Program-made: the position numbers and the translations under genes | In this document: positions 35,840-44,192 of the stretch, one piece after another | Layout: every line of letters begins with the position of its first letter | Numbering within the stretch: position 1 is the stretch's first letter | Origin: Nocardioides halotolerans DSM 19273 | GTDB taxonomy: Bacteria; Actinomycetota; Actinomycetes; Propionibacteriales; Nocardioidaceae | Length of the DNA stretch: 64,000 bases | Direction: 5' to 3' | Assembly: GCF_000422805.1 (NCBI RefSeq) | Contig: NZ_KE383922.1 | Location: forward strand, 757,200-821,199 | Notes under the pieces: model-generated | The model's input: only the letters and a program-made list of their open reading frames with translations | The model's database searches: none | What the model was told of the DNA's origin: nothing

Positions 35840-36766
35840 TCAGACCCCGTCCTTGGAGAGCTGCAGAGCCATCACGGAGTCGGCGGCGAAGCCGACGGAG
35901 GGGTCGCGCTCGGAGAAGAACTCGCCGACCTGGCGGTCGAGGTCGGGCAGGTCCCACACGGCCCCCGAGGCGTCGAAGCGCTGCTCGACGACGGGCGCGG
36001 CGAGGAGCGCGACCATCCCGCCGTAGACCACGAACACCTGCCCGGTGATCCGCTCGGCTGCCGGCGAGGCGAGGTAGGCGACCAGCGGGGCCACGTGCTC
36101 CGGCGAGTAGGGGTCGACCTCCTGACCAGAGGTGTCCTCGCCGAACACCTCGGCGGTCATCGCCGTGCGGGCGCGGGGGCAGATCGCGTTGGCGCGGACG
36201 CCGAGCCGGCCCAGGCCGCGTGCCGAGGACAGCGTGAGCGCGGCGATGCCGGCCTTCGCCGCGGCGTAGTTGGCCTGCCCGGGCGACCCGCCCAGGAACG
36301 CCTCGGAGGCGGTGTTGACGATCCGGCCGTAGACCGGGGCCCCGTCGGCCTTCGACCGCTCGCGCCAGTACGACGCCGCGTTGCGCGAGAGCAGGAAGTG
36401 GCCGCGCAGGTGCACCCGGATCACGTCGTCCCACTCCTCGTCGGAGAGGTTGAACAGCATCCGGTCGCGGGTCATGCCGGCGTTGTTGACCACGACGTCG
36501 AGCCGGCCGAACCCCTCGACGGCCGCGGCCAGCATGGCGTCGGCGGTGGCCCGCTCCCCCACGTCGCCCTCGACGATCGCGACCTCGGCGCCGAGCCCCT
36601 TGAGCTCGTCGGCGGCGTCGTCCGCGGCGCCGGGCAGGTCGTTGAGCACGACGCGCGCCCCGGCTCTCGCCAGGGCGACGGCCTCGGCGCGTCCGAGCCC
36701 GGCGCCGGCGCCCGTGACGACCGCGACCCGACCGTCGAGCGAGAGGTCGCCGTCGGCGTCAGCCAC
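35840..36766 (-). CDS. ChsB1-like SDR (Rv3502c type), side-chain 3-hydroxyacyl-CoA/17-beta-HSD
   Basis: A 308-residue SDR of the MFE/17-beta-HSD4 type: [28 protein letters not shown] (cofactor motif, D for NAD), [33 protein letters not shown] (catalytic Ser/Tyr/Lys) and a long C-terminal tail. In M. tuberculosis ChsB1 (Rv3502c) oxidises the beta-hydroxy in the first sterol side-chain cycle and stands beside fdxD (Rv3503c). Here the same two genes are neighbours, 3 bases apart, which supports the call. The Pro in ICPRART is consistent with MFE-type SDRs. Confidence 0.82.
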   Translation of the reverse strand: MADADGDLSLDGRVAVVTGAGAGLGRAEAVALARAGARVVLNDLPGAADDAADELKGLGAEVAIVEGDVGERATADAMLAAAVEGFGRLDVVVNNAGMTRDRMLFNLSDEEWDDVIRVHLRGHFLLSRNAASYWRERSKADGAPVYGRIVNTASEAFLGGSPGQANYAAAKAGIAALTLSSARGLGRLGVRANAICPRARTAMTAEVFGEDTSGQEVDPYSPEHVAPLVAYLASPAAERITGQVFVVYGGMVALLAAPVVEQRFDASGAVWDLPDLDRQVGEFFSERDPSVGFAADSVMALQLSKDGV

Positions 36767-36769
36767 GCG

Positions 36770-36961
36770 TCACTCCACCAGCGAGATCGCCGCGCGCGGG
36801 CAGGCCGCCACCGCGCGCTTGACGTTCTCGATGTTCTCGTCGGTGGTCTCCTCCGTCTTGAGCCAGAGGTTGTCGTCGTCGTCGAGCTCGAACACCTCGG
36901 GGGCCATCGCCTCGCAGAGGGCGTTGGACTCGCAGAGGTCGTAGTCGACCTTGATCTTCAT
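36770..36961 (-). CDS. fdxD: FdxD-like 3Fe-4S ferredoxin
   Basis: A 63-residue ferredoxin. Cys10, Cys16 and Cys54-Pro55 are the only cysteines; the position of the second Cys of a 4Fe-4S motif is Asn13, so it should bind a 3Fe-4S cluster, like mycobacterial ferredoxins next to P450 genes. It carries electrons from an NAD(P)H reductase to an oxygenase; CYP125 or KshA-type partners are not in this window. A FAD reductase lies 24 bases upstream in the same operon. From memory M. tuberculosis fdxD (Rv3503c) has the same spacing of cysteines and neighbour. Confidence 0.88.
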   Translation of the reverse strand: MKIKVDYDLCESNALCEAMAPEVFELDDDDNLWLKTEETTDENIENVKRAVAACPRAAISLVE

Positions 36962-36985
36962 GGCGTGGTTGCCTCGCTCATTCGT

Positions 36986-37969
36986 CTAGGAGCCTTCGCT
37001 CGAGTGGCCGGGGAACACGTGGGCTGTCGGGTCGATGGCGACGGTGGCGTTGTTGACGGCGGTGGCGGCCTCGCCGAAGCCGACGGCGATGAGGCGGCAC
37101 TTGCCGGCGTACTCGGTGATGTCGCCGGCCGCGAAGACACGCGGCAGGTTGGTGCGCATCGAGGGGTCCACGATGATGTGCCGCTTCGAGACCTCGAGCC
37201 CCCACTGCTGCAGCGGGCCGAGGTCGGCGATGAAGCCGAGCGCGGCGACGAGGGCCTGGCAGGGCCGGGTGACCGCCTCGCCGTCCACGTCGATCACGAC
37301 CGACTCGAGCGTGGTCTCGCCGACGAGCTCGGTGACCTGCGCCTTGGTGATGATCTCGACGTCGGACTCCATGACCTGCTGCACCGTGCGCTCGTGGGCC
37401 CGGAAGGCGTCGCGGCGGTGCACCAGCGCGATGCTGCGCGCGATGCCCTGGAGGTTGAGCGCCCAGTCGAAAGCGCTGTCGCCGCCGCCGACGATCACAA
37501 CGTCCTTGCCGGCGTACGGCTCGAAGCTGGGCACGAAGAACTCCATGCCGCGCCCGAGCCAGCCGTCGCCGGCGGGCAGCGGCCGCGGGCTGAACTTCCC
37601 GATGCCCGCGGTGATGAGCACCGCCCCGGCGCGGATCTCGGTGCCGTCGTCGCAGGTCACCGTGACGCCGTCGTCGTCGTGGACCAGGCCGGTGGCGGTC
37701 CGGTCGAGGAGGTACTCCGGCTTCGCGGTCGCCGCCTGCTCGACGAGCCCCTCGACCAGGCCGCGGCCCTTGACCGCCGGGAAGCCCGCGACGTCGAAGA
37801 TCTGCTTCTCGGGATACATCGCCGTGATCTGGCCGCCGAGCTCGGGCAGCGAGTCGACGACCGCGACCCGATGACCGCGGAAGCCGGCGTAGTAGGTCGC
37901 GAACAGTCCCGTGGGACCGGCGCCGATGATCAGGAGGTCGGTCTCGACGACCGTGCCGGCTGCGCTCAC
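36986..37969 (-). CDS. Thioredoxin-reductase-like ferredoxin-NADP+ reductase
   Basis: A 327-residue FAD/NAD(P) two-domain flavoprotein. LLIIGAGPTGLFATYYAGFRG binds FAD, VVIVGGGDSAFDWALNL and VHRRDAFRAHE form the NADP(H) site (HRR.xxR prefers NADPH), and VFAAGDITEYAGKCRLIAVGFGEAATAVNN is the second FAD segment. The CxxC of thioredoxin reductases is absent, so it belongs to the YumC-type ferredoxin reductases. GTG 37969 has a GGAAGGA ribosome site. First gene of a KstR-box operon and directly upstream of the ferredoxin: probably its dedicated reductase. Confidence 0.85.
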   Translation of the reverse strand: MSAAGTVVETDLLIIGAGPTGLFATYYAGFRGHRVAVVDSLPELGGQITAMYPEKQIFDVAGFPAVKGRGLVEGLVEQAATAKPEYLLDRTATGLVHDDDGVTVTCDDGTEIRAGAVLITAGIGKFSPRPLPAGDGWLGRGMEFFVPSFEPYAGKDVVIVGGGDSAFDWALNLQGIARSIALVHRRDAFRAHERTVQQVMESDVEIITKAQVTELVGETTLESVVIDVDGEAVTRPCQALVAALGFIADLGPLQQWGLEVSKRHIIVDPSMRTNLPRVFAAGDITEYAGKCRLIAVGFGEAATAVNNATVAIDPTAHVFPGHSSEGS

Positions 37970-38005
37970 GACGTCGATCCTTCCACGCGTCCTGCCTTCC
38001 CGGAC

Positions 38006-38019
38006 TGGAACGTGTTCTA
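38006..38019. promoter_or_regulatory. KstR operator upstream of the ferredoxin reductase operon
   Basis: TGGAACGTGTTCTA fits TNNAACNNGTTNNA and lies 37 bases before the reductase GTG (minus strand), with the operon reductase-ferredoxin-SDR-SDR-PPOX behind it. The mce4 operon ends on the other side (same strand), 45 bases away. Confidence 0.88.
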
Positions 38020-38063
38020 GTTTTGCACGAACGCCGGAGCGTCCGCCACCCGGGGGCGCGCGG

Positions 38064-38840
38064 CTACTTGGTGTCGATGTCGGAGACCAGCCAGCCGCGG
38101 TCGGTGTGGAGCACGGTCACCAGCACGCGGTACGGCGTGTAGGTGGTGTCGCCGCCGTCCTTGCTCACGTAGTAGTTCATGAACAGCAGCGCCTGCACCT
38201 CGGTGCGGGTCGCGTGCACCACTCCCTGCGCGACCACCCGCACCTGCTGGTCGACCTTGGCCTCGACGAACCCCGGCTTCACGTCGTCGGCCTTCGCGCG
38301 GAAGTCCTTCGCGAAGCCGCCGGTCATCAGCGCGACGGCCTCGTCGATCTGCTCGTCGTAGTGCTCCCAGTCGCGGGTCAGGATCGTCGTGGCCGCCGTG
38401 GCCGCAGCGTCCACCGCCCCCGTGGCGTCGTCGCTGCCGACCACTACCGGCTGCCGCGACGGCTTGGCAACGTCGTTCTCGCCCAGCGCGTCCCAGGCGA
38501 ACAGGCCCCCGCCCACCAGCGCCAGCACCGCCACCAGGCTGACCAGCACCCTCGTGGCCCGCCTGCTGTCGAACAGCGCCGCCAGCCCCGCGCGCTCCGT
38601 TGAGTCGTGGGTTTCGCCGGTTGAGTCGGGGGTTTCGCCGGTTGAGTCGTGGGTTTCGCCGGTCGAATCTGGAGACTCGACCGGCGGAAGTCCGGAGTCG
38701 ACCGGCGGAAGTCCGGAGTCGACCGGCTGAAGTCCGGAGTCAACGGGAGGGGTGGGGGCGCTCCCCTGGCCGGCGACGCGGCGGGGGCGGGAGACGGGGG
38801 TGCGCGAGGAGGTCGGTCGGCGCGGGACGTTGCGGGTCAC
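38064..38840 (-). CDS. Mce-associated membrane protein (Mam4B-like) with an N-terminal heptapeptide repeat
   Basis: A 258-residue protein, GTG 38840. Residues about 1-85 are Pro/Ser/Asp/Gly-rich, with two sets of three 7-residue repeats (PVDSGLP and TGETHDS types). One membrane span follows (VLVSLVAVLALVGGGLFAWDAL, near residue 100), then the Mce-associated (SnoaL/NTF2-like) domain with TRDWEHYDEQIDEAVALM and VHTDRGWLV-type end. These proteins stabilise Mce transporters at the membrane. It ends the mce4 operon and overlaps the previous gene by 4 bases (GTGA). The repeat-rich part should be cytoplasmic; it is unusual for the family. Confidence 0.82.
   Translation of the reverse strand: MTRNVPRRPTSSRTPVSRPRRVAGQGSAPTPPVDSGLQPVDSGLPPVDSGLPPVESPDSTGETHDSTGETPDSTGETHDSTERAGLAALFDSRRATRVLVSLVAVLALVGGGLFAWDALGENDVAKPSRQPVVVGSDDATGAVDAAATAATTILTRDWEHYDEQIDEAVALMTGGFAKDFRAKADDVKPGFVEAKVDQQVRVVAQGVVHATRTEVQALLFMNYYVSKDGGDTTYTPYRVLVTVLHTDRGWLVSDIDTK
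38599..38743. repeat. Two arrays of 21-base tandem repeats inside the second mam gene
   Basis: Array 1: three near-identical 21-base units at 38599-38619, 38620-38640 and 38641-38661 (GTTGAGTCGTGGGTTTCGCC type). Array 2: units at 38674-38694, 38695-38715 and 38716-38736 (GAGTCGACCGGCGGAAGTCC type), plus a partial fourth. Seven codons each, so number changes keep the frame. The motifs resemble short repeats I recall as dispersed in Nocardioides-like genomes. Confidence 0.85.
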
Positions 38841-39376
38841 GGGACGAACTGCAGGTCGCTGGTCAGCCACCTGCCCTTCTCGGAGACGAGCTGCATCTGG
38901 ATGCGGTAGTTCTCCGCCTTGGGCTGGTTGCCGGTCTGGTTGTTGGAGACGGTCCCGGTGGTCGCGAGGATGACGGTCGCGGAGTCGGGGTCCTGGGCGA
39001 CGACGCCGGTCCACAGCACCGTGCCCTTGCGCACCGACTTGTTGTCGGTCAGCAGCGTGACCAGCGCCTCGGTGGCCTGGGCGTACTGCTCCTTGAAGTC
39101 ACCGGTCGCGCCGGCCAGCACCGCGTCGATCGCGGTCTGCGCATCGGTGTAGCTGATGTTGAGGAACGCCGTGGCCTCCTGCGTCGCCGACTCGAGGATG
39201 TCGGCATACCGCTCCTGCTCGGCCCTCGGTGCCTCGTCGAGCTCGGTCACACCCTTCACCGGGAGCGCGGTGGGGCCGGGGTCGCCGCCGAGCACCCGCA
39301 CCGCGGCGACCACGAGCAGCGCCGCGGCCGCCATCACCACGACGTAGAGCAGGACGTTCAGGGCGACGCGGTTCAA
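38837..39376 (-). CDS. Mce-associated membrane protein (Mam4A-like)
   Basis: A 179-residue protein with one N-terminal membrane span (NVLLYVVVMAAAALLVVAAV) and an extracytoplasmic Mce-associated domain containing TEALVTLLTDNKSV..GTVLWTGVVAQD and a terminal KGRWLTSDLQFVP. The chosen TTG start at 39376 overlaps the mce4F stop (TTGA), the same coupling style as the rest of the operon; ATG 39415 within mce4F is an alternative. Expected to support assembly of the Mce4 complex. Confidence 0.8.
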   Translation of the reverse strand: MNRVALNVLLYVVVMAAAALLVVAAVRVLGGDPGPTALPVKGVTELDEAPRAEQERYADILESATQEATAFLNISYTDAQTAIDAVLAGATGDFKEQYAQATEALVTLLTDNKSVRKGTVLWTGVVAQDPDSATVILATTGTVSNNQTGNQPKAENYRIQMQLVSEKGRWLTSDLQFVP

Positions 39377-40641
39377 GGAGTCGCCACCACCGGGCCGACC
39401 AGCAGCCACTGCCACGCGTCGTCGCCGAGGACCGACAGGTTGCCCTGATCACCGAGGTGCACGGGGTTGCCGCGGGCGTCGACCACGCCGTCGATGATGC
39501 CGGACGCGGGGTCGTAGCCGGTGCGGTACGCCGCGCCCGGCGAGCCGTGCCGGCCGTCCGGGGAGTACGGCGTCCCGCGCTGGACGAACGGCGGCCCGGC
39601 CGTGCACCTGGCCGGGAAGATCGGGCCGTCGGACAGGTCGGACGGCGGCCGCCACTGGTCGGGCGGCTTGTAGCCCTGGGTGCACGGCTGCACCTCCTGG
39701 TCGAGCTGGAGGTTGACGTGGCCGTAGCCGTCGCCGGGCGTGCCGGTGAACCCGCTCGAGATCACGTGCGGGAAGACCACCAGGAGCTGCTCGAGCCCGG
39801 CGAGGTGCATGACGCCCACCTGGCCGACGCCGGTCGCGTTGGCCAGCAGCACGGGCAGCGTCGGCTCCAGGTCGGTGAACAGCCGGTCGACCTCGCGCGC
39901 CGCGGCCGGTGTCTCGGACAGCGTCGTGCGCAGGTCGGCGTCGCTGTCCTTGAGCGACTCGGTGATGCGCGCCAGGTCGCGGGAGAAGGCGCGGATGTTC
40001 TCGCCCTCCCCCTCCTGGGTCTGCAGCACGGTCAGCCCGTCGTCGAGCAGGGCCCGCGTCTGTGCCGTGTGCGCCGACGCCTCCTCGATGAACCGGGTGC
40101 CGTTGTCGAGCAGCTGCTGCATCGGCTCACCGGTCTCGTGGAACATCGTCCCGAGCTCGCGGACCAGCGTCCGGAGCTTCTGCTTGTCGACCGACTCGAC
40201 GAACGAGTTGAGCTCGACGAGGAGCGCGCCCTCGTCGACCGGCAGCGACGCCGCGTCGCCGTGGAGCGTGTCGCCATCCTCGGCGTACGGCGGCCGGTCG
40301 TCGGGCGGCTCGAAGTCGAGGTACTGCTCCCCCACCGCCGAGAGGTTGTGCACGTACATCGGGGAGTCCTTCGGCAGCCGCGTGCCCTCCTCCAGCGCCA
40401 GGTCGAGCGTCACGCCCTCGGCGGTGGCGTCCATGCGGCTGACCTTGCCGATCTTCACGCCGCGGTAGGTGACCTCGCTGCCCTCGTAGAGGCCACCGGA
40501 GGTCGGCAGCGTGGCGTGGACGGTGAGCCCCCGCCCGAGCACGCGGTCGACGACCCCGAGGTAGGACGCGGTGATGTAGACGATCCCGACCGCGCTGAGC
40601 ACGAGGAACGCCGCGATGCGGACCCGGATGCCGGAGATCAT
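39373..40641 (-). CDS. mce4F: Mce4F-type MCE family protein
   Basis: A 422-residue protein. A membrane segment at the N-terminus (IAAFLVLSAVGIVYITASYLGV) is followed by the MCE domain (TLPTSGGLYEGSEVTYRGVKIGKVSRM, about residues 40-120), a helical region with QQLLDNGTRFIEEA, and a variable C-terminal end (CTQGYKPPDQW). It is the sixth MCE subunit of the sterol importer, believed to form with A-E a tunnel across the periplasm-like space. ATG 40641 overlaps mce4E by 4 bases (ATGA). Confidence 0.92.
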   Translation of the reverse strand: MISGIRVRIAAFLVLSAVGIVYITASYLGVVDRVLGRGLTVHATLPTSGGLYEGSEVTYRGVKIGKVSRMDATAEGVTLDLALEEGTRLPKDSPMYVHNLSAVGEQYLDFEPPDDRPPYAEDGDTLHGDAASLPVDEGALLVELNSFVESVDKQKLRTLVRELGTMFHETGEPMQQLLDNGTRFIEEASAHTAQTRALLDDGLTVLQTQEGEGENIRAFSRDLARITESLKDSDADLRTTLSETPAAAREVDRLFTDLEPTLPVLLANATGVGQVGVMHLAGLEQLLVVFPHVISSGFTGTPGDGYGHVNLQLDQEVQPCTQGYKPPDQWRPPSDLSDGPIFPARCTAGPPFVQRGTPYSPDGRHGSPGAAYRTGYDPASGIIDGVVDARGNPVHLGDQGNLSVLGDDAWQWLLVGPVVATP

Positions 40642-41966
40642 GGGTTGCCCCCGTAGAGGGCGCGGGTCGAGGCGTGCTCGGGGGTCGAGCGCACCAGGCC
40701 GCCGCCCAGCAGGCCGCCGAGCAGGCCGCCGAGGTCGTCGAGCGGCAGGTCCGGGAGCGTGTTGAGGACCGTGCAGACCGGGTTGGGCCGCCACTTGTCC
40801 TTCTGGCACTTCTTCTTCAGCGAGCTGAGGAGGTCCGCGTCGGAGAGGACGGTGCGGCACGCCTTGCTCGTGAGGTCGAGGGTCCGCAGGCACTTCACGA
40901 CGTCGCTGACGACCTGCCCGGCGGGCGGGAGGTCGGGCGTCGGGATCTCCGGGAGGGGCAGGTTCGGGATCGTGGTGCCGGCCGGCAGGAAGTTCTCGAG
41001 GTTGATGTCGGCGCGGATCGAGGTGTTGGCGTAGTCGCCACGGACGATCTCGGAAGCCTCCTTGGGGAACGGGAAGCTGAGGATCAGGTTGAGCCCGGGC
41101 GCGAGCTTGTCGCCGGCAGCGCGCAGCCGCGACAGCACCGGCCGGAGGTGGGCCAGCGACCTCAGCAGGTCGTCCTTGCTGGCGCCGATGACGCGGGTGC
41201 CGACCACCCCGAGCCGGTCGAGGGCCGAGAGCATCGCGATCAGCTCGTCGTGCTGGTCGGCGAGCACCCTGACCGCCGGGCCGGCGACGTCGAGCGCGCC
41301 GGACACGGTCTGCTTCTCGCGGTTGAGGGTGGCGGTCAGGTTGTTGACCGACTCCAGCGCGCGGATGATGTCCGCCTTCTGGTCGTCGAGGGTCCCGACC
41401 ACGTCGGTGAGCGACCCCAGCAGGTGGCGCAGGTCCTCCTGGCGCCCGTCCATCGCCTTGTTGAGCTCCTCGGTGATGGTGCCGAGCTGGGCCACGCCGC
41501 CCCCGCTGAGGAGGAACGACAGGGCACCCAGCACCTCCTCGACCTCCGGGTTGCGGCCGGTGGCCGCCAGCGGGATGTGGTCGCCGTCGCCGAGCCGGTC
41601 GGGTGCGGCGCCCTCGGGCGGCGGCTCCAGGGCGACGTACTTCTCGCCGAGGAGGCTGACCTGGCGGATCTCGGCGATGGCGTTGTCGGGCAGGTCGACG
41701 TCCTTGCGGACGAGCATGGTGACCTTGGCGTGCCACCCGACGCGCTCGACGTCGGTGACCTCCCCGACGGTGACGTCGTCGACCAGGACCGGCGACTTCG
41801 GCACGACGTTGAGGATGTCGTCGAAGTCGGCGGTCACGGTGATGGCGTCGTCGGCGTCGACCGGCCCGCCGGGCAGGGGCAGGTCGTAGGCGCCGTCGAA
41901 CTGGCACGAGGTGAGCAGCAGCACGCCTGCGACGAGCAGCACGACGGCCCGCACGAGTCTGCTCAT
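40638..41966 (-). CDS. mce4E: Mce4E-type MCE family lipoprotein (LprN-like)
   Basis: A 442-residue protein. Residues 1-21 are a lipoprotein signal with lipobox LLTSC (Cys21 acylated), the mark of MceE subunits. The MCE domain spans about 42-125 (TADFDDILNVVPKSPVLVDDVTVGEV), followed by long amphipathic helices and a Gly/Leu-rich C-terminus (DDLGGLLGGLLGGG). Fifth MCE subunit of the sterol importer. Starts with an ATGA overlap with mce4D. Confidence 0.92.
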   Translation of the reverse strand: MSRLVRAVVLLVAGVLLLTSCQFDGAYDLPLPGGPVDADDAITVTADFDDILNVVPKSPVLVDDVTVGEVTDVERVGWHAKVTMLVRKDVDLPDNAIAEIRQVSLLGEKYVALEPPPEGAAPDRLGDGDHIPLAATGRNPEVEEVLGALSFLLSGGGVAQLGTITEELNKAMDGRQEDLRHLLGSLTDVVGTLDDQKADIIRALESVNNLTATLNREKQTVSGALDVAGPAVRVLADQHDELIAMLSALDRLGVVGTRVIGASKDDLLRSLAHLRPVLSRLRAAGDKLAPGLNLILSFPFPKEASEIVRGDYANTSIRADINLENFLPAGTTIPNLPLPEIPTPDLPPAGQVVSDVVKCLRTLDLTSKACRTVLSDADLLSSLKKKCQKDKWRPNPVCTVLNTLPDLPLDDLGGLLGGLLGGGLVRSTPEHASTRALYGGNP

Positions 41967-43207
41967 GAGCCGCCCCCCATCAGGTCGTCGAGGGTGGGCG
42001 TCTCGTCGGAGCTGTAGCGCGCGCGGGTCTCGGCGGCGGTCTGGGAGGCCGACTGCGGCACCTGGCCGCGGCCGGCGCCCCTGGCGTCGTCGACCGCGCC
42101 GGACTGCTTCGGCGAGCCCGGGACGGCTGGGATGTTGTTCTCGACCGGCTCGAGGAGCTGCTCGAAGATCGTGCAGGCGAGGTCCTTGCTGGCCTTGGGC
42201 ATCTGGGACTGCTGCACGATCGCGCAGAGGAAGCCGTCGGCGTCCCAGAGCTGGCCCTGGATGCCGATGCGCGAGCCGATGGTCCCGGACTCCTGGTTGT
42301 AGGCGAGCGTGAGGTTGTTGATCGCCACTGGAGCGACGTCGAGGGCGGTGTCGATGCTCTCGCGCTCGGAGTTGATGGTCTTCATCAACCGGGTGAGCTT
42401 CTCCACGTCGGTCACCAGCGCCTGCCGGTTGTCGCGCACGAAGGTCTTCACGGTGCCGACGGAGTCGGCCACGGCTGCCAGGGCCTTCTGGATCTCGCGG
42501 CGCTCCGAGGCGAGCGACGCCGAGACCCCCGCGAGGTCCTGCACGAACGCCCGGACCAGCGTGTCGTTGGTGGCCAGCGTGTCGGTGAACTGAGCCAGCT
42601 CGGTCACGGTGTCGAACAGCGGGCCGGCGCCCTCTCCGAACGTCGCCGCGGCCGCCGACAGCTGGCGGATCATCTCGTTGCCCCGCCGGCCCTGCCCGTC
42701 GAGCGCGTCGGCACCCGCCTCCAGCAGGTGGTTGAGGGAGCCGTCCTTGTTGACGCCGTTGGGCCCGAGCGCCTCCGCCAGGTCGCGGATGCTGGCGTAG
42801 ATGCGATCGAGCTCGACGGGCACCGCGGAGTCGGGCAGCGGGATGTCGCCGCCGCTGGCCAGCGTCGGGCCGCTGGTGTAGACGGGGGTGAGCTGCACGA
42901 AGCGGTCCGCCACCAGCGTCGGCGTCACGATCACCGCCTGGGCGTCCTTCGGCAGGTCGACGTCGGCGTCGTACTCCATCTCGACGCGCACCGAGTTGCC
43001 CTCGGGGATGACCGCGGTGACCCGGCCGACGTTCACGCCCAGCACCCGCACGTCGGTGCCCTCGTAGACGCTGACCGCGCGCGGGAAGTGCGCGGTCACG
43101 GTCTTCTTCGCCTCCGACCGGTGCAGGACGAGCAGGGTGGCGACGAGGAGGATGGTCGCGACCACGACGATCGCGACCCGGGGGCTCACGCGCTGGAAGG
43201 CGTTCAT
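41963..43207 (-). CDS. mce4D: Mce4D-type MCE family protein
   Basis: A 414-residue protein. An N-terminal membrane anchor (VAIVVVATILLVATLLVL) precedes the MCE domain (HFPRAVSVYEGTDVRVLGVNVGRVTAV, about 38-118). A long coiled helical region includes KTINSERESIDTALDVAPVAINN. The end is Pro/Ser/Asp-rich and lacks the very long extension of some MceD proteins. The ATG at 43207 lies 4 bases after the mce4C stop. Confidence 0.92.
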   Translation of the reverse strand: MNAFQRVSPRVAIVVVATILLVATLLVLHRSEAKKTVTAHFPRAVSVYEGTDVRVLGVNVGRVTAVIPEGNSVRVEMEYDADVDLPKDAQAVIVTPTLVADRFVQLTPVYTSGPTLASGGDIPLPDSAVPVELDRIYASIRDLAEALGPNGVNKDGSLNHLLEAGADALDGQGRRGNEMIRQLSAAAATFGEGAGPLFDTVTELAQFTDTLATNDTLVRAFVQDLAGVSASLASERREIQKALAAVADSVGTVKTFVRDNRQALVTDVEKLTRLMKTINSERESIDTALDVAPVAINNLTLAYNQESGTIGSRIGIQGQLWDADGFLCAIVQQSQMPKASKDLACTIFEQLLEPVENNIPAVPGSPKQSGAVDDARGAGRGQVPQSASQTAAETRARYSSDETPTLDDLMGGGS

Positions 43208-43211
43208 CGCG

Positions 43212-44192
43212 TCAGTCCGGTGGCCCGGGCAGGAACTCGCCCGTGGGGATCGCGGCCAGGTTGACGGCGTAGGCGTCGAACCACGGGCCGGTGCCGATGA
43301 TGTTGCCGAGGATCGAGGCGTACGGGCCGAGCGCGTTGAGAGTGGCCTTGAGCTCCTTGTCCTTGGAGTTGAGCAGGTCGAGCAGGTCGTCGACCTCGCG
43401 GAGCGCGGACGTGATCTGCCCCTGGTTGTCGGTCGCGACGCCGCGCAGCTCGACGGCGAGCTCGCGGGCGTTGACCAGCAGCCGGTGGATGGCCCGCTTG
43501 CGGCGCTCGACCTCCTCGAAGACCAGGCTGCTGTTCTGCATGAGGTCGACGAGGTCGGCGCTGCGGTCGGCCAGCAGGGTGCTCACGTCGCGCGAGCTCC
43601 GGAGCAGGTGCTGGATCTGGGCGTCGCGCGAGGCCACGGTCTCCGAGAGCCGGGCGATGCCCTCGAAGCTGGCCTGGATCTCGGGCGCGGACCGGTTGAC
43701 GGTGTCGGAGACGACGTCGAGCGCCTTGTCGAGCTGCTGGGTGTCGATCTGCTCGGTGGTCTCGGTGAGGTCGCCGAAGACGCCGACGATGTCGTAGGAC
43801 GACGAGGTCCGCTCCACCGGGATCGGGGTGTCCTGGTCGAGCCGGCCGCTGCCGGCCGGGGTCAGGTCGAGGTACTTCTCGCCCAGCAGGTTGAGCACCT
43901 CGACGCTGGCCTTGCTCTCCTCGCCGAGCTCCACGCCGTGGTCGACCTCGAAGGTGACCAGCACCTTGCCGTCCTCGAGCGCGACGTCCTGCACGCGGCC
44001 GGCGCGGATGCCGCCGACCTGGACCATGTTGCCCCGGTGCAGCCCGCTCGCGTCGGCGAACCAGGCCTGGTAGCTGTCCCCGCCGAAGCCCGGGAACTTG
44101 CTGAGGTTGAACGCCGCGGCCATCACCAGCGCCATCACGACCAGCGTGATGGCACCGAGGCGGAGCAGCTGCCGCTCGGTGTAGCGCCTCAC
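43212..44192 (-). CDS. mce4C: Mce4C-type MCE family protein
   Basis: A 326-residue protein. One membrane segment (LGAITLVVMALVMAAAFNL), MCE domain with FADASGLHRGNMVQVGGIRAGRVQDV (about 40-120), then a helical region (HRLLVNARELAVELRGV) and a short end WFDAYAVNLAAIPTGEFLPG, conserved in MceC proteins. ATG 44192 overlaps the mce4B stop (ATGA). Third MCE subunit of the importer. Confidence 0.92.
   Translation of the reverse strand: MRRYTERQLLRLGAITLVVMALVMAAAFNLSKFPGFGGDSYQAWFADASGLHRGNMVQVGGIRAGRVQDVALEDGKVLVTFEVDHGVELGEESKASVEVLNLLGEKYLDLTPAGSGRLDQDTPIPVERTSSSYDIVGVFGDLTETTEQIDTQQLDKALDVVSDTVNRSAPEIQASFEGIARLSETVASRDAQIQHLLRSSRDVSTLLADRSADLVDLMQNSSLVFEEVERRKRAIHRLLVNARELAVELRGVATDNQGQITSALREVDDLLDLLNSKDKELKATLNALGPYASILGNIIGTGPWFDAYAVNLAAIPTGEFLPGPPD

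Noticed and set aside
38599..38743. Possible CRISPR-like array
   Set aside because: The 21-base units are adjacent with no spacers and lie inside a coding frame; no cas genes are near.
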